This document shows positions 21,815 to 36,784 of a DNA stretch of 64,000 nt, piece after piece (within the stretch, counting starts at the first letter, position 1; every line of letters begins with the position of its first letter). Origin of the DNA: Archegozetes longisetosus (taxonomy: Eukaryota; Arthropoda; Arachnida; Sarcoptiformes; Trhypochthoniidae); the NCBI GenBank assembly GCA_018873245.2, contig JAEMBT020000001.1:18416220-18480219 (forward strand), read 5' to 3'. The notes beneath the pieces were generated by a model. It saw only the letters and a list, made by a program, of their open reading frames with translations. It was not told the origin of the DNA and did no database searches. Position numbers and translations under genes: made by a program.

Positions 21815-24577
21815 AGGTTATGGTGAAAAATGTTGAAAAAAATTTGAATCTAATCAATCGAAAATTATTTTTCGACTTGTTGGTTTTGAACCAATTGTTG
21901 ACAATAATTGATGATTTGTTGTGATGGTTTAAACAGATGTTTGACATAAAATAAGACAAAAAAATCACATTTTCTTTTCAATAAACAAATTATAAAAAAA
22001 TTTTAGATTCAATTTTGCTTATCTTTTGATAGATGGCAGACTTAGAAGTCTTGTGATCAAAAGTTAACTGAAATAAGAATCAGATGACCTTCACTACTAA
22101 CAAAACAACTCTATTAATATAGTATCAAAAAATTCAATTATCTCTTGTCTTGAAAGTTTAGTTAGTTATTGTGGACTCATAAGGACTCACGAAGACTGAT
22201 AAAGACTCACGAAACTTGTTAAATTAGCTCTGAATAAATTTCTAGTAGTTGTCAATAGACTTTTAATAAGTTTTCCATAGTTGACAATAGGTTCTTAATA
22301 GTTATCAATGAAATCAATTCTAATCTAGATATTAAGAAAATTAAGCTTTGCACCTTTTAGAAAGATACTCAACACTAGATTATGTACTGAGAATTGTTTT
22401 GAAGAATCTTAAGTTGTTTATACAAAGTCTAGTATTGATTATTACATTTACATATACTTGACGTAAACTCGTATAATGATTGAAGTACTACTCTGCAAGT
22501 ACAGTCTAAACTTTTCAGACTCTGCAAACAAGTTCTAACATATTTACTAATTCAATATATTCGACACTAGTATATATGATTTGTCATTCTAACTCATCTC
22601 TCAGCTCGTTTTTGCTGTGTATTTGTATTGAGAAATTGCGAACTAATTGAATCATTTGGTTCAAATAGTTGACAAACTTTACACTTAAGTTCTAGATTGC
22701 ACTGAAAATTGATACGATTGAAATGCAAAGAACAACTAAATATAACTAAATATAACTAAACATAACGATTGAACCGAAACTTGTAACAAAACATTAAACT
22801 TTATTAAGACCTAAAAGGAACAGTTTATCGTAAGCTTATAAATAGCTTATTGTAAGCTTCGGTTTCTATGGTTCTGATTAAGTTGTTTCGAAATGTATTT
22901 CACTGAATTTTCAAGCAATCAATTGTATGAAAAAAAATTATTTAGAGAAAATTATATTAAATCTAACAGAAAAGAACAAAGTTTGAGTATAAAAAACAGA
23001 AATTGTATTATAGTTGTTGTTATGGAGATATATGGTGAATGTTTAGAGCGATCAATTGGTCTGTTGTAGTCGTAGTCGTAGTTGAATTTGAAAAGTATGT
23101 GACATTAATTTAATGACTAATCAAATTAGGTTATAATGATTTATCGCCAAATGAAGAACTCTTTGACACATCAAATAAGGCTAAGAGATCAGTGCGGATA
23201 TGAAAAATTATAATTTTCATAAGTATAACTTTCTGCGTGTATCTGTTACTACTTTTCATTTCTCACAACTCTATCAAGCTATGAAAACCAAATTATATTC
23301 AAATTATAACCAATCAAAGTGACTCAATTTTCTTTTAATGCTTCAATAAATTACATGTTTGTAGTCAAAAATGGTTAGATTTAGTATGAACTAAAGACCC
23401 GTTCATTGAATTTTGACCAGAATCTAGAATTCTGGTTATACACAAAGGCAACATTTGAATCGACCGATTTAGTGAAGAATCTATTTTTTATCTATTGCCA
23501 AAAAATTGTCCTATTCCTGTCCTTCAAATCAAACTGATTGCATGAATACATTTATCGATGGTTTAGCAACAGAAAAACAGATAAAAAGTAAAACATATAC
23601 TTGTCTAATCAAATAGTCGGCATTGAATTACAGAAATTTGACCAGGATTATATAAAACTGATAGCAATTATAAATAAGATAAATTAATCAGTATTTGAAA
23701 GATAGATAAGAAGAGTATTGAAGAAGCTAGAAGAAAGCTGGAGGATTCAATTGAGCTGTTATAGATTTATAGCCATTTATATAAATGGTTGCGAACAAGT
23801 GCTGACAGATTCAGACTATAGTTTCCGGTCAGCCTTAAAACGTCTCCATCAGATTATAAGTTTGACCGAAAATCTATGTCAGTTTTCCTCTTTAGTCAAC
23901 TTTCCATTTATTATTGAATTGCTTAGAAATGAAAGTTATTTTTCATTCAAATCAAAAGCTGTAAACGATTGAATGGTAAAAAGTAATGTATTGTTTAGAA
24001 ATTAGCACAGAAGCAATAGTGGCATATAATAATAGGACATAATTTTGAGAAATGAAAAAATCAGTTTCTAATATTAACAGATATTATTAGATTTAATGGT
24101 TTGGGTGGTTATGTGTTAGTGCGAAGGGAGAAGAAGAGTTAGAAAAGTTTAGGAGTAATATAAAAAGCTATTCTTCTTAGCTAGCTTATTCTGTTTGAAT
24201 ACTAGGACACAATTAGAGTGATAGGAAAAAGCTGAACAAATCATTAAAAAGATATTAAAAATAAAACTACCGCTAATATTTACTAATGTTTACTATTTCT
24301 CACTATTATTTCCAAATCAAAGCTATTTAGAGAAACAACAGTTGCGATCAAAAACCACTTCTCCATGGGTTCTATGACCTCAATTAAAGTTTTGACTTCG
24401 TTGCCAACTTTCTGTATGGGATATCATCATTAGAGATAGGGATACTAAAAGCTATTTCAACCATAAGTCGACTGCAAACTTGATTATTAGGCCAACAAAA
24501 TTGATTCCATTAGCCCATAGCCTATTTCTATACAACAACTTGCTATTGGAAAATAGCTCCAAAGATCTAATTGTTTA

Positions 24578-24711
24578 TATCGCAAGTTGTGTATTAAGCC
24601 GTAACTTCTGAGCATGCGTTAAATTGAATTCCCATAATAAAAAACAGTTTAATAGGGAATACATTTTTGACACATGTGTAGTAGTTACGGCTTAATATGC
24701 AATTTGCGATA
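24578..24711. mobile_element. 134-bp foldback/MITE-like element
   Basis: The first about 29 bases (TATCGCAAGTTGTGTATTAA, then GCCGTAACT) match the reverse complement of the last 29 (24683-24711) with a few differences. The interior contains no open frame. The terminal sequence and size suit a non-autonomous DNA element; the superfamily is not clear. Confidence 0.7.
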
Positions 24712-24975
24712 CATTATTAAACTAAAAGTCATTTATATAATACGAAGAAATGTCTCGAATCACCAATAATTCACTCTTGACGAACTTTCAGAAAGAACTA
24801 ACAGATTATTTGTGTAATCACTTTCGTAGGAGTTCCTAAAAGAATGAGTTAAGAAAAACATTTAGGACTTAAAGATTGATCAGAAGAAACGATAAACAGA
24901 AATAGAAAGAATTAGAAAGTAATGATATTAATAACTTATATTAATACATACTAGTCCCAATCTCTAATTGAATAG

Positions 24976-24977
<2 letters not shown>

Positions 24978-25034
<57 letters not shown>

Positions 25035-25080
25035 TGAGTGAGAGTGAGTGAGTGAGAGAGAGAGGGAGAGAGAGAGAGAG
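24978..25080. repeat. GA microsatellite
   Basis: An almost pure (GA)n tract, grading into GAGTGA-type variants before returning to GA. Confidence 0.95.
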
Positions 25081-25502
25081 TGGAAGTCTAGCAAAAGGCG
25101 GAGTCATTGTATTGGAGTGTGTATGTTGAGACTAGAAAGTGGTTGTATAGTTATAGTACGAAAGAGAGTACAGTGTTTTAGATTGACTCAACTGTTTATA
25201 CACTACCTAACATTCAATATCTAACTGTCTTCTGCTCCACTGTTGCTATTTGATAACTACTTTAGGAACTGTTTTAGATTAGATTTAATACTTTCTTGTG
25301 CCTCCTTATCTTCATATCATTTGTGGCCTTCGAGCATTTTAAAAGTTTAGGTCAAACTTTTTCAAACTTCCATTTCTATTACGTGTTAGTTTCAATCAAT
25401 TAATCGATTGCTTAGTAGTTATAAAGTTTATTTAGTTATTTAACTACTACCAAAATCAATAAAGGCTTACTACTTGTATTTAATAATAATATTGATTTAG
25501 TT

Positions 25503-28500
25503 ATGAATCAGGTTTTGCAAATATTTGTGGATATATTAGTATTGCTTTATTATTGGTTGGAAGGAATTGTATTGTTTTTTGTACCAAAACGTCTCCGCTT
25601 TAAGAATGTTCAACAAGACATTGTTTTGATTACGGGAGGCGGAAGTGGCTTAGGAAGACTTCTCGCCATCAGGTTCGCTAAACTTGGCGCAAAAGTTGTT
25701 GTTTGGGATTTAAATCAATCTGGACTCGATGAAACCTGTCGTTTAGTCAAAGAAGTCCAAGGAACTGCTTTCAGTTATATCTGTGACGTATCTGATCGTA
25801 ATCTTGTCTATCAAACTGCTAGTAAAGTTAGACAAGAAGTCGGTAAAGTCACCATCTTGGTCAATAATGCCGGTATTGTTAGTGGCAAACGACTGCTGGA
25901 AACGCCTGACGAGAAAATCATCAAAACTTTTGAAGTGAATGCCATTTCGCACTTTTGGGTAAAGAATATTCTTTATATTTTTTCTATTTGGCACTTTAGG
26001 TAAGGAATATTCTTTGTATTTGTCCTATTTGACACTTTTGGGTGAAGAATATTCCTATATTTTTCCTATTTATACAGTTATTGTAACTTATGTTAAGTGC
26101 ATTATTGTGTAACTAATATTGATATACGTATCACATTTCAAGTCTCATATTATATCTTATATTGAACCAATATTTCTTCGCTTTTCTTACCAAGTATAAG
26201 TCACTTTTAATCGTTTTGCCACTTTTGCGCCTAAAATACTACTCAATTCCTTCTCATAAACTAATGAAAGCGAAACTGAAAAAAATAATAATATGACATT
26301 TCTGTCAATATGAACGAAAGGGTGTGTAGGGCCGTTAGAAATAGTAAAACAAAACAAGTTTTGAGGTCCAAAAGTCAAAATGTATGTGAAGGTGATATGG
26401 AAAGCCATGTTAGGTTGAGAGCAAAGTCAAGTTTAGCTGAAGACTATTGTTACAGTGAGTGACAAAAGAATGATAATTATCATTCTTGGAATCGCATTTG
26501 GAAACTGAAAGTTAGACGCAAAGCGAATAAGAAAGCATATGAGAAGTATTATTGAACCATTTCTATTCAGAGCCAGATTTTGACCGCATTATTGCCTGCG
26601 ATATATATTTCGATTTTATAACTTGAGTATAACATATAAATTCATGAAAGTAAATACCATTTGAGCTCACTCCAAAGCTATATTGTATTCATAAAATATA
26701 ATTTACATTCAATGTGTAAATACATGTTCTAGTCTAATATATTATATCAAAATTTCACACCTATTTACTCTAAATTGCAATAATAATCCAAATTTATTGC
26801 CAAATTAAATCAACAGCATTGTTTTCGTATAATAAATGTTCACAAATCTCTCAAATTAATTGATTCAAACAAATTGAAAGCAAGTGGTTTGAGCTTCACC
26901 CACATGTGTTTGAGTCCATACGGAACTTATGTGTAACGTAGCAAGTCTTCAATGAGTTGAGGCATTTTTCGTTAATTGTTCACTATGATTCTTAATAACA
27001 AACAGTACAGCCATAACCAGCTTGGGAGCTGGGGGCTATGGCCTTTCCCCTAAGATCTTTTCAAAAATTGAAGTGTAAGACTGTAATGAAAATAATATGA
27101 CATCAAATTATTGATTTAATGCATCGATAGATTACTTATCATTAAATATTTATCAAAAGTTTTAAGCAAATTAACAGAAATACTAACAGATATTTCAATG
27201 TAAACAAGTGTTTAAGTGTTTACTTCAACAAATCAAAGCATTTTATCTTAAGCTTTTAGCCACCAGACCAAAAATTGATTTAGAATAGGGTGGAACCAGA
27301 TATAAGAAAAACGTTCTCATCAGTCACATATGAATTTCCATCTTTCTGTTATTTGTTCTCTGGATCCGTCGAGCAAATAATCGGGATCTATTATAATTTA
27401 TTGTATTCTATCGGAAAGTATTAAATCCTGAAAAATGGTTCATTGCAAGTCAGTGCACTATGAGTTTAGTTGATTTGATCGTATGATGATTCAACAATTT
27501 TCAAATCCTTTATAGAGTTGGAGAAATCTGTTTTCCGCTTTATAATAAAATAGATTATTGCTTCAAATTTATTTTATTTTTATTTTTATTTATTTCTATT
27601 TTTATTGCTCAACAAACTTAGGGCAACAAAAACTAGACATTTATATTGAAGTATATACTATTATACAATAGGATTTATATACTATTGTTTTAAGAAACAG
27701 CTAAATATGTGTGCAACACATCCATCAAAAGCTACCAACTATCGATATCTAACTGATCCCATTCTTCTCAATACAGAACCAGACAAAAAAGTTAATCAAC
27801 TTTCACTCCAGTCAGTAATCACAGTGGTTTTCATGCTTGGTCTTAACGCTAATACATTAAGACTGTAACCATTCTATTATTTTGATTTTAAGACACTCAC
27901 CTAAACTCTATACTCAACATATTGTGGCTTTTGTACAATTGTTGGGTGACTTCTTTCACAAGTTTGAATTACTTATTGAAACTTAGTTTAAATACATAGT
28001 AAGAAAGTTTTATAAGGTATATACGACGGGCCAGTCAGCTACGGGTACGTCAGCTACGGGTACGTCAGCTACGGGTATGTCAGCTACGGATATAACTCTA
28101 ATACATTCATGTGCTCTAATACTTTTAAAGAAATATTTATTTAGCATAAAGTTATCATAATATGGTAGAGGTTTAAAGGATGCAAAAATTCGATTAGTTT
28201 TTACACTAGAGTTTTACATTAGTGTTTCATGTTAGGTTAGGTTAGACTTGTAATTATGTTTACTTGCATTGTATATGGCCCGCGAAATACTGCGCATAAA
28301 AAAACACATAAAGGATAACATCTAATGTTAGTTTAGGATTACTAACCAAATAGTTTCTATGCTCTAGTGGAAGAAAACAATTTACTAGTTTTTGTTCTAA
28401 TCAAGTATAAGACAAACTGAATCAATGCTCGGACTCTCAATCAACCTATTTCTATATAACAGTTAACTACTTTTCCTTTTTGGCTTCTTCGAAGGTCATA

Positions 28501-31500
28501 GCTTGAACATATCCCTCTGTTTACAGGAAGTTTTAGTTAGTTTTACTTATAAAATGATCATTCAAATTCAGAGTTAACTTATTAGTTGATGGCATAAAAG
28601 TTGATAAGGTTAGAGAATGTGGTTTTTCCAGCTTAAAGCCCCCATCCAGTTGTTTATTGTTAATAGTTTTTTGTTAATAGCTTTTTTGATCACTTTTTAT
28701 TTCATTCCAAGAGTCATTGCACTTCTGACTTATTTAATCAATATTGTTTTCCATCTGATTCTCACTAAATATATATATGCAAGGTGACAACTACACTCAA
28801 CTCTCTCTATCATCAACTAGAGTATAGTTAACTTCCCTTATATATTTTTACAATACAGTTGTATATATATATACTTTTAAAACTATTACTTCGTTCGCAG
28901 ACTATCCACACTATATCCCATATACTGAACTTCCGTTATAATCAACATATTATAGTGTATTAGGTAACGAGAGACGACCGTATATACAGTATATACTTTT
29001 GGATAAGTTACTGTTTTAGATTGAATATCTCAAACTAAACTTACACAAAACTTTTTCTAACATGCATTCAGAAGTACTGAACTAATAACAAGTTGTTTCA
29101 TTAATCAATACTGACTTGAAATATTGAAATAAATTAATCAATGAAAAAGTGTAATTTTACAAATATTATTTGAACACGATTGACTACCAATATCAAATGA
29201 AATTGTGTTAGCTTTCTTAAGGGTTAAGAGAAGGGTATGATCCATTATTTTTAGACTAAATTTACATAAATTAGCCTTCTTTTCAAACTATATGCAAATT
29301 CTTTCTACCAGTTCGCTAAACATTCAAAGTTGGTTAAACTTCATCTTCAATCTTCTTCAATCTTCTTCTATTTTCAATATAAAATATCTTTATATTGCCT
29401 GCATTTCTTCATAGATTCATTGAATAATGCTAGGAATAAATCATAATGATTATTTGGATCACTGTTTTCGTCAATTTAATAATTGGTAGACTGACTTCAG
29501 TTGACTTCTATAAAATTGATGCAAAACTTATATTTACGCAATTCTAGGATCTTCTTAAAGCAAATGTGAATAGTTTAGAATCCGATTGTTGCAACCGAAC
29601 TCATGCTGAATATAAATTACTGAATAGCTACAAAATTTGAGTTAGCTATGAATAAAGAAGATGGTTTGACAATTTCAAGTTTAGATCATAGAAGTTTTAG
29701 GGGTATTTTCTATAATTCAGTTTTGAATATGTTTTCAATAGGAAACTGATTCATGTCTTGTCTCAACCGACTAAGTTTATGGCATGAAAGATGAGTAGAT
29801 GAGACAAATATTGCTTTTAAATCCTGAAAAATGATAGACTTTCAATCCTAAAAATAAATCAGTTTGACATGAATTTGATGTTAACTATGCTAGACACAAA
29901 TTGGAGACAAAGTAAAGCACTAAATATAAATTAGCAAACCTTCAACTCAAAGATTAACCATTTTTGGTGTTACTGCTTTCTGAAAACTAGACTATTTTCA
30001 GACTGTTGTTGGAAGGGATAGTCTTAAGTGGATTGTTGGAGTACTACTAATACTGGCCAATCTAGCCTTGACCAGCTGACACTCTTATCTCTGACCAGCT
30101 GACACTCTTTCGGTTCTTCAACCATTTGCCAGCACTTATCGATTATCACAAAGTTACTTGAGTTGACGTTTTTTCTATCTTGTCAATTATTGACAACATT
30201 CAGGACTACAATCACTATTAGAGCTCATACAACATAACACTGAGCTCTCATGTCAGACAACGGATCTACTACTTCTTAACTTTTAATTCATCCTTTTTTG
30301 TCTATTGATGTCTTACTTTTCTGTTTCCTCATTCAAGTGAAAAATAAAGTTTCCAAAAGTGATTTTTCCTCTACAGTCTAATCCTGCTTCTAAAAGTGAT
30401 CTCTTATTCTACAGTCTAATCCTGTCTCTAAAAGTGATTTCTTGCTGTACAGTCTAATCCTATTGTTGAAGATTAAGCCTGTTTTATGTCTAGTTTGATT
30501 TTGAGAGATTCTAATCTAATGAAAAATAAGTACAACAGAAACATGTTTTCATAGCGATAAAACAAGTTTCTCATGTGTATAACATCTAACCTCTATTTAA
30601 CTAAACCATAGAAGAGCTCACACTTTTCCATGCTATATATATATATATGTTAGTCAAACTAATTTAGACCCAATTCTCAATCCTTCTAATGTCACATTAA
30701 TTTCACTCTGATTTGTCGCTTCATTTGCCTCAACTACGCTTTCCCTAAACATTATTCTCCGACTATTTTTTACATTGAGTTTCAACTATTCAATAATTGA
30801 CTCCAATTTTTTATGCCATCAATTAATAAAAACTCGCAGTTTTCAAACAATTCATATTTTTCTGTTATAATTGATTGAATTATTCATTATTCAATATTCA
30901 ATATTCCTCCTCATGACTCACAATAAATAATGAATTGATTTTTGTGTTCAGTAGATTTTAATCTTGTTTAGGATTTAAGTTTGAATAAATTACCCTAAAA
31001 TAAATTAAAACTTCAATGAGCTCATTGTAATTGCCTGTAATTAAAAGTTCTCAAATTGTTAATTCAATTTGAACAATATTCTCAGAAGTTTCAGATTAAA
31101 GCATAGAAATTATTGAACTTAAAATTATGCAAGCTACACTCAAAAACTTAATAATCGTCGATAGAGACCAGAAGAGTTGTATTGGGATAACCTGTTTCCC
31201 ATCAAACCATAATGTAGAGAATATTAGACAAACTATTAAATATTCAGTATAGCAATCAGAACAAATTAAAAATCAAATATGGCAACAAATAGGTGCACAA
31301 GACAGAAAAGTTAACATAGCAACAGCTCAGTACTTGCTACTATCGCGGACTATTAAGTTAGTGAGTGTAAACTAGCATGAAAGTTATAGAGTTGAGTTTG
31401 TACCATAAGTTGAGCAATTTATCGATTATGATTATCTATTATTAAACAATCTTCATCAAAGTCCTAAATCATTTATCTTGATGCATGAAAATCAAATTCT

Positions 31501-34500
31501 ATTAGTTCCATTGATGTGTTTGCTTATACTGACTGAAGAGTTTGCCAAATTCAGTGTTCTTTGTTTGAGTATAGTATGAAGACAAAATTGGCAATCTTGT
31601 GCTAATGTTTAATTTCATATTAATCAATAAGTCTATCACAATCATACGGTTGGACCGGATTATCAGACTTTATAAGTACTAGCATTTAATTAATCACTAA
31701 TAGTATAAGACTATCAGTGAACAAGATGAACGAAGGATGAGATGAATGATCAACCGAATGAGACATTGTTGTGATAATGTGTGAGAAAATTGAATAGAGA
31801 TCATTAAGAAGATAAGATGTTGTAGAGGAATTGAACGGAATTAACTTTGATCATTCACGCTTATGGAATCCCTATTTGAATACGGAATCTCTGTTTGAAT
31901 ACAGAATATCTCAATACAGAATCTCTCAATACAGAATCTCTATTTCAATACAGAATCTCTGTTTCAATACAGAATCTCTATTTCAATGCAGAATCTATTA
32001 ATGATTAATGAATTTTCTTAAGCTACTTCTTCGCTTTCATTTAGACGCTTCTTCAATACGATCCTCAACATGAAAATTTATTTTGTTTGATACCATCACA
32101 CCCAACATAAGTTTCCATACATTCAGTTGAGAACATTATAAACGAATCGAGTGTAAGACTTATTCTTGAATTATTAAGTCAGTGAATGAGTGAAGATTGT
32201 AGTTGATATAGATGTGAATTTACTTTAACACTATTTATTGGTATGAGTTGCGATATGAGTCGAAAGAGTTCTCAAAGTAATGTATGAGTTTATCTAATAG
32301 TTGATCTATGTTATCTAGTAGTTAATCTATGTTACGTAGTAGTTAATCTATGTTACCTAGTAGCTACCCAGTAGCTACCTAGTAGATACCTAGTAACTAT
32401 CTAGTAGATACCTAGTAACTATCTAGTAGTTTATCAATATATGAAATAACTGGTAGTTAACTATTTTCAAACTTACATTAGTATAATGTTGTCATCAAAC
32501 ATAATGGTTATTATTAAATAAATTGTTCACCATTTCCTTTATATGGTCAGTTATTGACTTAAACGTGAGGTGGTTTCAAAATTTCACTGTCATTTTCATG
32601 TATGATAATTGTTTATCACCTTCACTCTAACCAATCTTAACGACTATCTGTCAGAACAAAGTTGTCTTAAACTTATTTGAAATGTTTTTCTAGACTTCGT
32701 TCAACCTATTCACTTATGAGTATTCAAATATTTACTCTAACTACCAATCGATCTTATATATCAACATAATTATCTCATCACTTTTTTAGATGTTTAGGAA
32801 ACTCATTCAATTCAATATGAGTATTGTGATGAATATATTGGTTTTAGCATATGATGAATACATTGATTTTAGGATACGATGAATACATTGGTTTTAGCAT
32901 ACGATGAATACATTGGTTTTATCATATGATAGAACATACTAGCGTTGATTCAACTTTTCAAGCCAAATTCTAATTCAAATGAAAATCCATAAGACCACTT
33001 CAACATTACAACTCTATCCTTATAAAACAAATCAATCAGTTTCAATTTTAAGATTCTTTTTCTACTCAACTCACTTACGATTCAAGGTCTTAAGAACTTA
33101 TCAATTCTTAGGTTCAGAACTAGACCAAGTTTTTGATATTCTTAGTTGGATTAGTAGAGAATCTCTTGGTTTTGATCCTAGAATTTGTGATACTTATAAG
33201 AAATTAGGCCACGAAGAGACAAATGAATCTAGACTTCTAGTCAAGTGCAATGTCTTTTGACATTACATTTTGTATTAATTGAATTCATCCGATCAATAAC
33301 TATAAGACATATTGTATTTGTCTTTTGGAATTATCAGTCTATGTCATTTACTTTTATCGAATCAATTTATTTCAGACCACAAAAGCATTCCTCCCTGATA
33401 TGATGGCCAATAATCATGGACATATCGTTTCAATCGCATCTATCGCTGGATTGAGTGGAAGTGTTAGACTTTCAGATTATTGTGCGTCCAAATTCGCTGC
33501 TGTAGGCTTTGAGGAATCGCTTCGACTTGAACTTCAATGCGATGGATATAATGGTATTCATTCAACAGTCGTTTGTCCTTTCTTTATTAACACTGGAATG
33601 TTTGCTGGTGTTAAGTCCAGGTTAGCCCCAACAATCATAACTTCTTATTATTCTTCTGATTCCAACCAATTATTCTTTACACAATATTCTAGCATTATTC
33701 CTATTCTGGAGCCTGAGTTCGTTGCGGACGAAATAATGGCAGCCGTATTGACCAACCAAGAAGTGCTAATCATCCCGAAAATGTTTTACACATTGCTGAC
33801 ACTTAAAACGTAAGTTGATTTAGCAATTTATTTATCAGTTCCGCCTTATCATCATTATTACCATTGGCTAATTGTTTAGTTCAAACTGCTTTGTACTGCT
33901 CTATTAAAGTCACTTCACAATTGAATTCTTGCCAACGTTTGCATAATTGTTTCTCTATTCATAAACATATTTTTGGCTTTTATGTTAATAGACTTTAGAG
34001 GACATAACTTTTTAAACTGCTCTCTGTTCTTTTAATTTATAAACCAAAATATAATAATCTGAATGACCTAATGCTAAATTGTTTAACAAATAGTCAGATG
34101 TTAGAAATAGTAAGACTAAGGCCAAGCAAATACATAAAATCTATAGTGAGTAAAGAACCAACGAGAATTATGAGAATCAATGTGAATATGTAAATAGTAG
34201 ATGGGGGAGATAAGATCAAATATTTGGCTTTCATACATTTGGTCCCCTTTACTATAATGATTCAGTTTGAAGGCAAATATTAGTAGAAAAGTTATTAAAT
34301 GTCTTCTTTTTTTAAAAAAACACGTCCTTCCTTAAGGGTGTATATAGAAAGTGAAATATTTACTTTAACCTCTAGTCCGGACTTTTAATCAGATCAAATG
34401 CATAATTATATGACTGCACGTATGCCTATTTGTGACCCAACACAGTCTTAGATTGCAATACAGACATCGATCGGTTGAGTGCCAAACACGATCCGGCGTT

Positions 34501-36695
34501 AAGTGTTAATCAATATTTGGAGATTAACTTTAGATAATATTTGCAAACAGCTCTGGAGAAACTGATAATCAATGAGTTCATAAGTGAAACGTTTTTAGGT
34601 TATTAAATAGTTTCAGATCTAAGTTATGTTCCGATAGTTTCTAACGTATCCAGGTAAAGGACTCCAGGGAATCCTATTATTCAAATTATTGATCTCTGAA
34701 ATTTTGTCAAACCAGAACCTTGTCAAATTTGAGAACTCATTCTCTTAATCGGAAGTTAATTTTCTTGAACTCATAACAATTTCATGAATGCCTTTAATTA
34801 AGTGATTAGTTTTATGTGTTATTCACGTGCATACGTCCTATTTTTCTGGCAATTAGAACTGGTTTACTATGATGTTTGCTTCAATTTGCTTTAATTTTAC
34901 TTTAATTTTACTTTAATTTTACTTCAATTTTACTTCAATTTTCAGTTTTATACCCTTTATTTGATTGGTTTGATTAGCAAAACTATTTTGTAATCAGCTA
35001 TTGTTGCAATGTCTAATGCAGTCAAACATTTATAGAGTAGATATAAGCTTAAAATGATTAGATCGTATGACTTCTGTCATCTGTTCTCTATTAGATTATG
35101 TTGACCACCAATACGTTAAGCATAATTGTAATTTATATTTGCATACATTTATGTGACCCGTGATATGAATATTAATCATTTCGTAGAAAGTCGTTCATCT
35201 ATTGTGCCGTTAATAACGATTAAATCTCCAAAACTTTATTCCAGACCCAACTTTATTGCGGAAATAGTTTTCGTGCTTAGAATTAAATCTTTGCTCAGTT
35301 CTATCAGTCCTTTATCTACTTGGTGTTTGTTGTTGTTGTTGCTGTTCTTTGTGGTTATGTCTGAACGAAAAGAATGCATTTGAGTATAAAGTATATGAGC
35401 CACAAATGTATTATAGATCTCTTGCAGTGTTAAAACCAGAAAATGGTATTTTGTCTGACAATATTATCATTTAAACGTCGAACAACTGATAGCTTTTCAA
35501 TAAGTCAATTGCTATGAACCAGTCGTTTGCTATTTGTTGTCTGATTGGATGTTTTGCTTATTCTTGAGCTATAATACAATTTTGAGCTACCATAAAATTT
35601 TGAGCTATCATATATTCTGCTGGTATCATACAATCTTAATGTAAATACATTGCCATATCTGTCAAATGTTATGCTTTGCAAACAGTTTTAGTTTTCTTTA
35701 CAGCTATTTTCAAGTCTACATTAAAATCCAATTATTATTAATATTTATCATTAATTCCAGTCTGTTTCCTATAAACCCATAAAAAAGTAAATCAATTACC
35801 GGTATTTCTCTGGGGAACTAACTCTAACTTTTAATTTTTATGAATTACTTTCTCTTTGAAGCGTATGGTTAAAACTTATAAGCATTTTGGAGCTAACTTA
35901 TTTATGTATTACATTTTTGTGCTATAACTCGTGTGCATCTTTCACTTTGAACTTCTGCTTTCAACTATAAACGCATCTCATTCATATAAAAATAAGAGCT
36001 ATTTTAACACAAACATCAGCATTCTAATTCTCAAATAAATATAATCATAATATTCCATAATTAACAATAAGCAAGAATAGATTGCATGATAACAATTAAC
36101 AATTGAATGATTTCTTTTCTAACGCATAGCATGTTGCCCGCAAAAGCTACCTATTATTCTCACAGACATACTTTTGGTCTTACTCATTCGATGAATACAT
36201 TTGAAGGACGAAAACTATTGGCAGACTGATTACAATTATTTGGAATACAATTATATTTTACGTTCAATTATTTTATTAATTTGCCTATTGTCTGGTCATA
36301 TTCCTTATACTAAAATTATGCAGAATTCTATTATTCTGTACTGATGTATAGAATTCTATAATTCTATGCCAACGTATATAATTCTATAATTGTATACCAA
36401 CGTATAGAATTCTGTACATATCCTAGTCACAAACTGAAGCAATAAGAATAAGTACAATAAGAATAATGACTAAAATTGGCATATTTAATATAAGGATATA
36501 GTGTTTTATTAGGTCAATATGTAGATAAGTTGATGCAATATATTAGCTTTATTATGATCGATAAGTTACTGAATAGTAACTTCTATATCTTCAGAATGAT
36601 TGTTGACATTTATCATGACGTCCAATACTCTACGTGCCTTATGTTACATTTTGTATCACACAAAATATTAATACTATGTATTTCTGAATAACTAA

Positions 36696-36784
<89 letters not shown>

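Larger units (their letters stand above)
21815..25502. other. 3.7-kb intergenic region between divergent PTRH2 and SDR genes
   Basis: No gene recognised. It contains a foldback element at 24578-24711, a GA microsatellite at about 24978-25080 and short imperfect repeats such as ACTCACGAA near 22180 and ATAACTAA near 22740. An 84-codon plus-strand frame at 23718-23972 has no recognisable motif. Confidence 0.5.
25959..33375 (+). other. 7.4-kb intron 1 of the SDR gene
   Basis: No nested gene recognised on either strand. It contains the donor triplication, a 15-bp minisatellite (28034-28090), TTAGG motifs (28231-28247) and several longer-unit tandem repeats between 30.3 and 32.9 kb. A 93-codon frame at 32979-33260 shows no protein motif. 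Confidence 0.6.

Noticed and set aside
23718..23972. 84-codon plus-strand ORF between PTRH2 and the SDR
   Set aside because: No family signature, no flanking exon and no poly(A) context; likely chance.
26187..26408. 73-codon minus-strand ORF in SDR intron 1
   Set aside because: Composition is low-complexity hydrophobic, and it lies close to repeated donor sequence.
32979..33260. 93-codon plus-strand ORF just upstream of SDR exon 2
   Set aside because: Lies in the intron, its sequence matches nothing I know, and the next exon has its own acceptor and phase.
35153..35383. 76-codon plus-strand ORF considered as the last SDR exon
   Set aside because: No homology to the SDR C-terminus; the true exon was found at 40326-40440.
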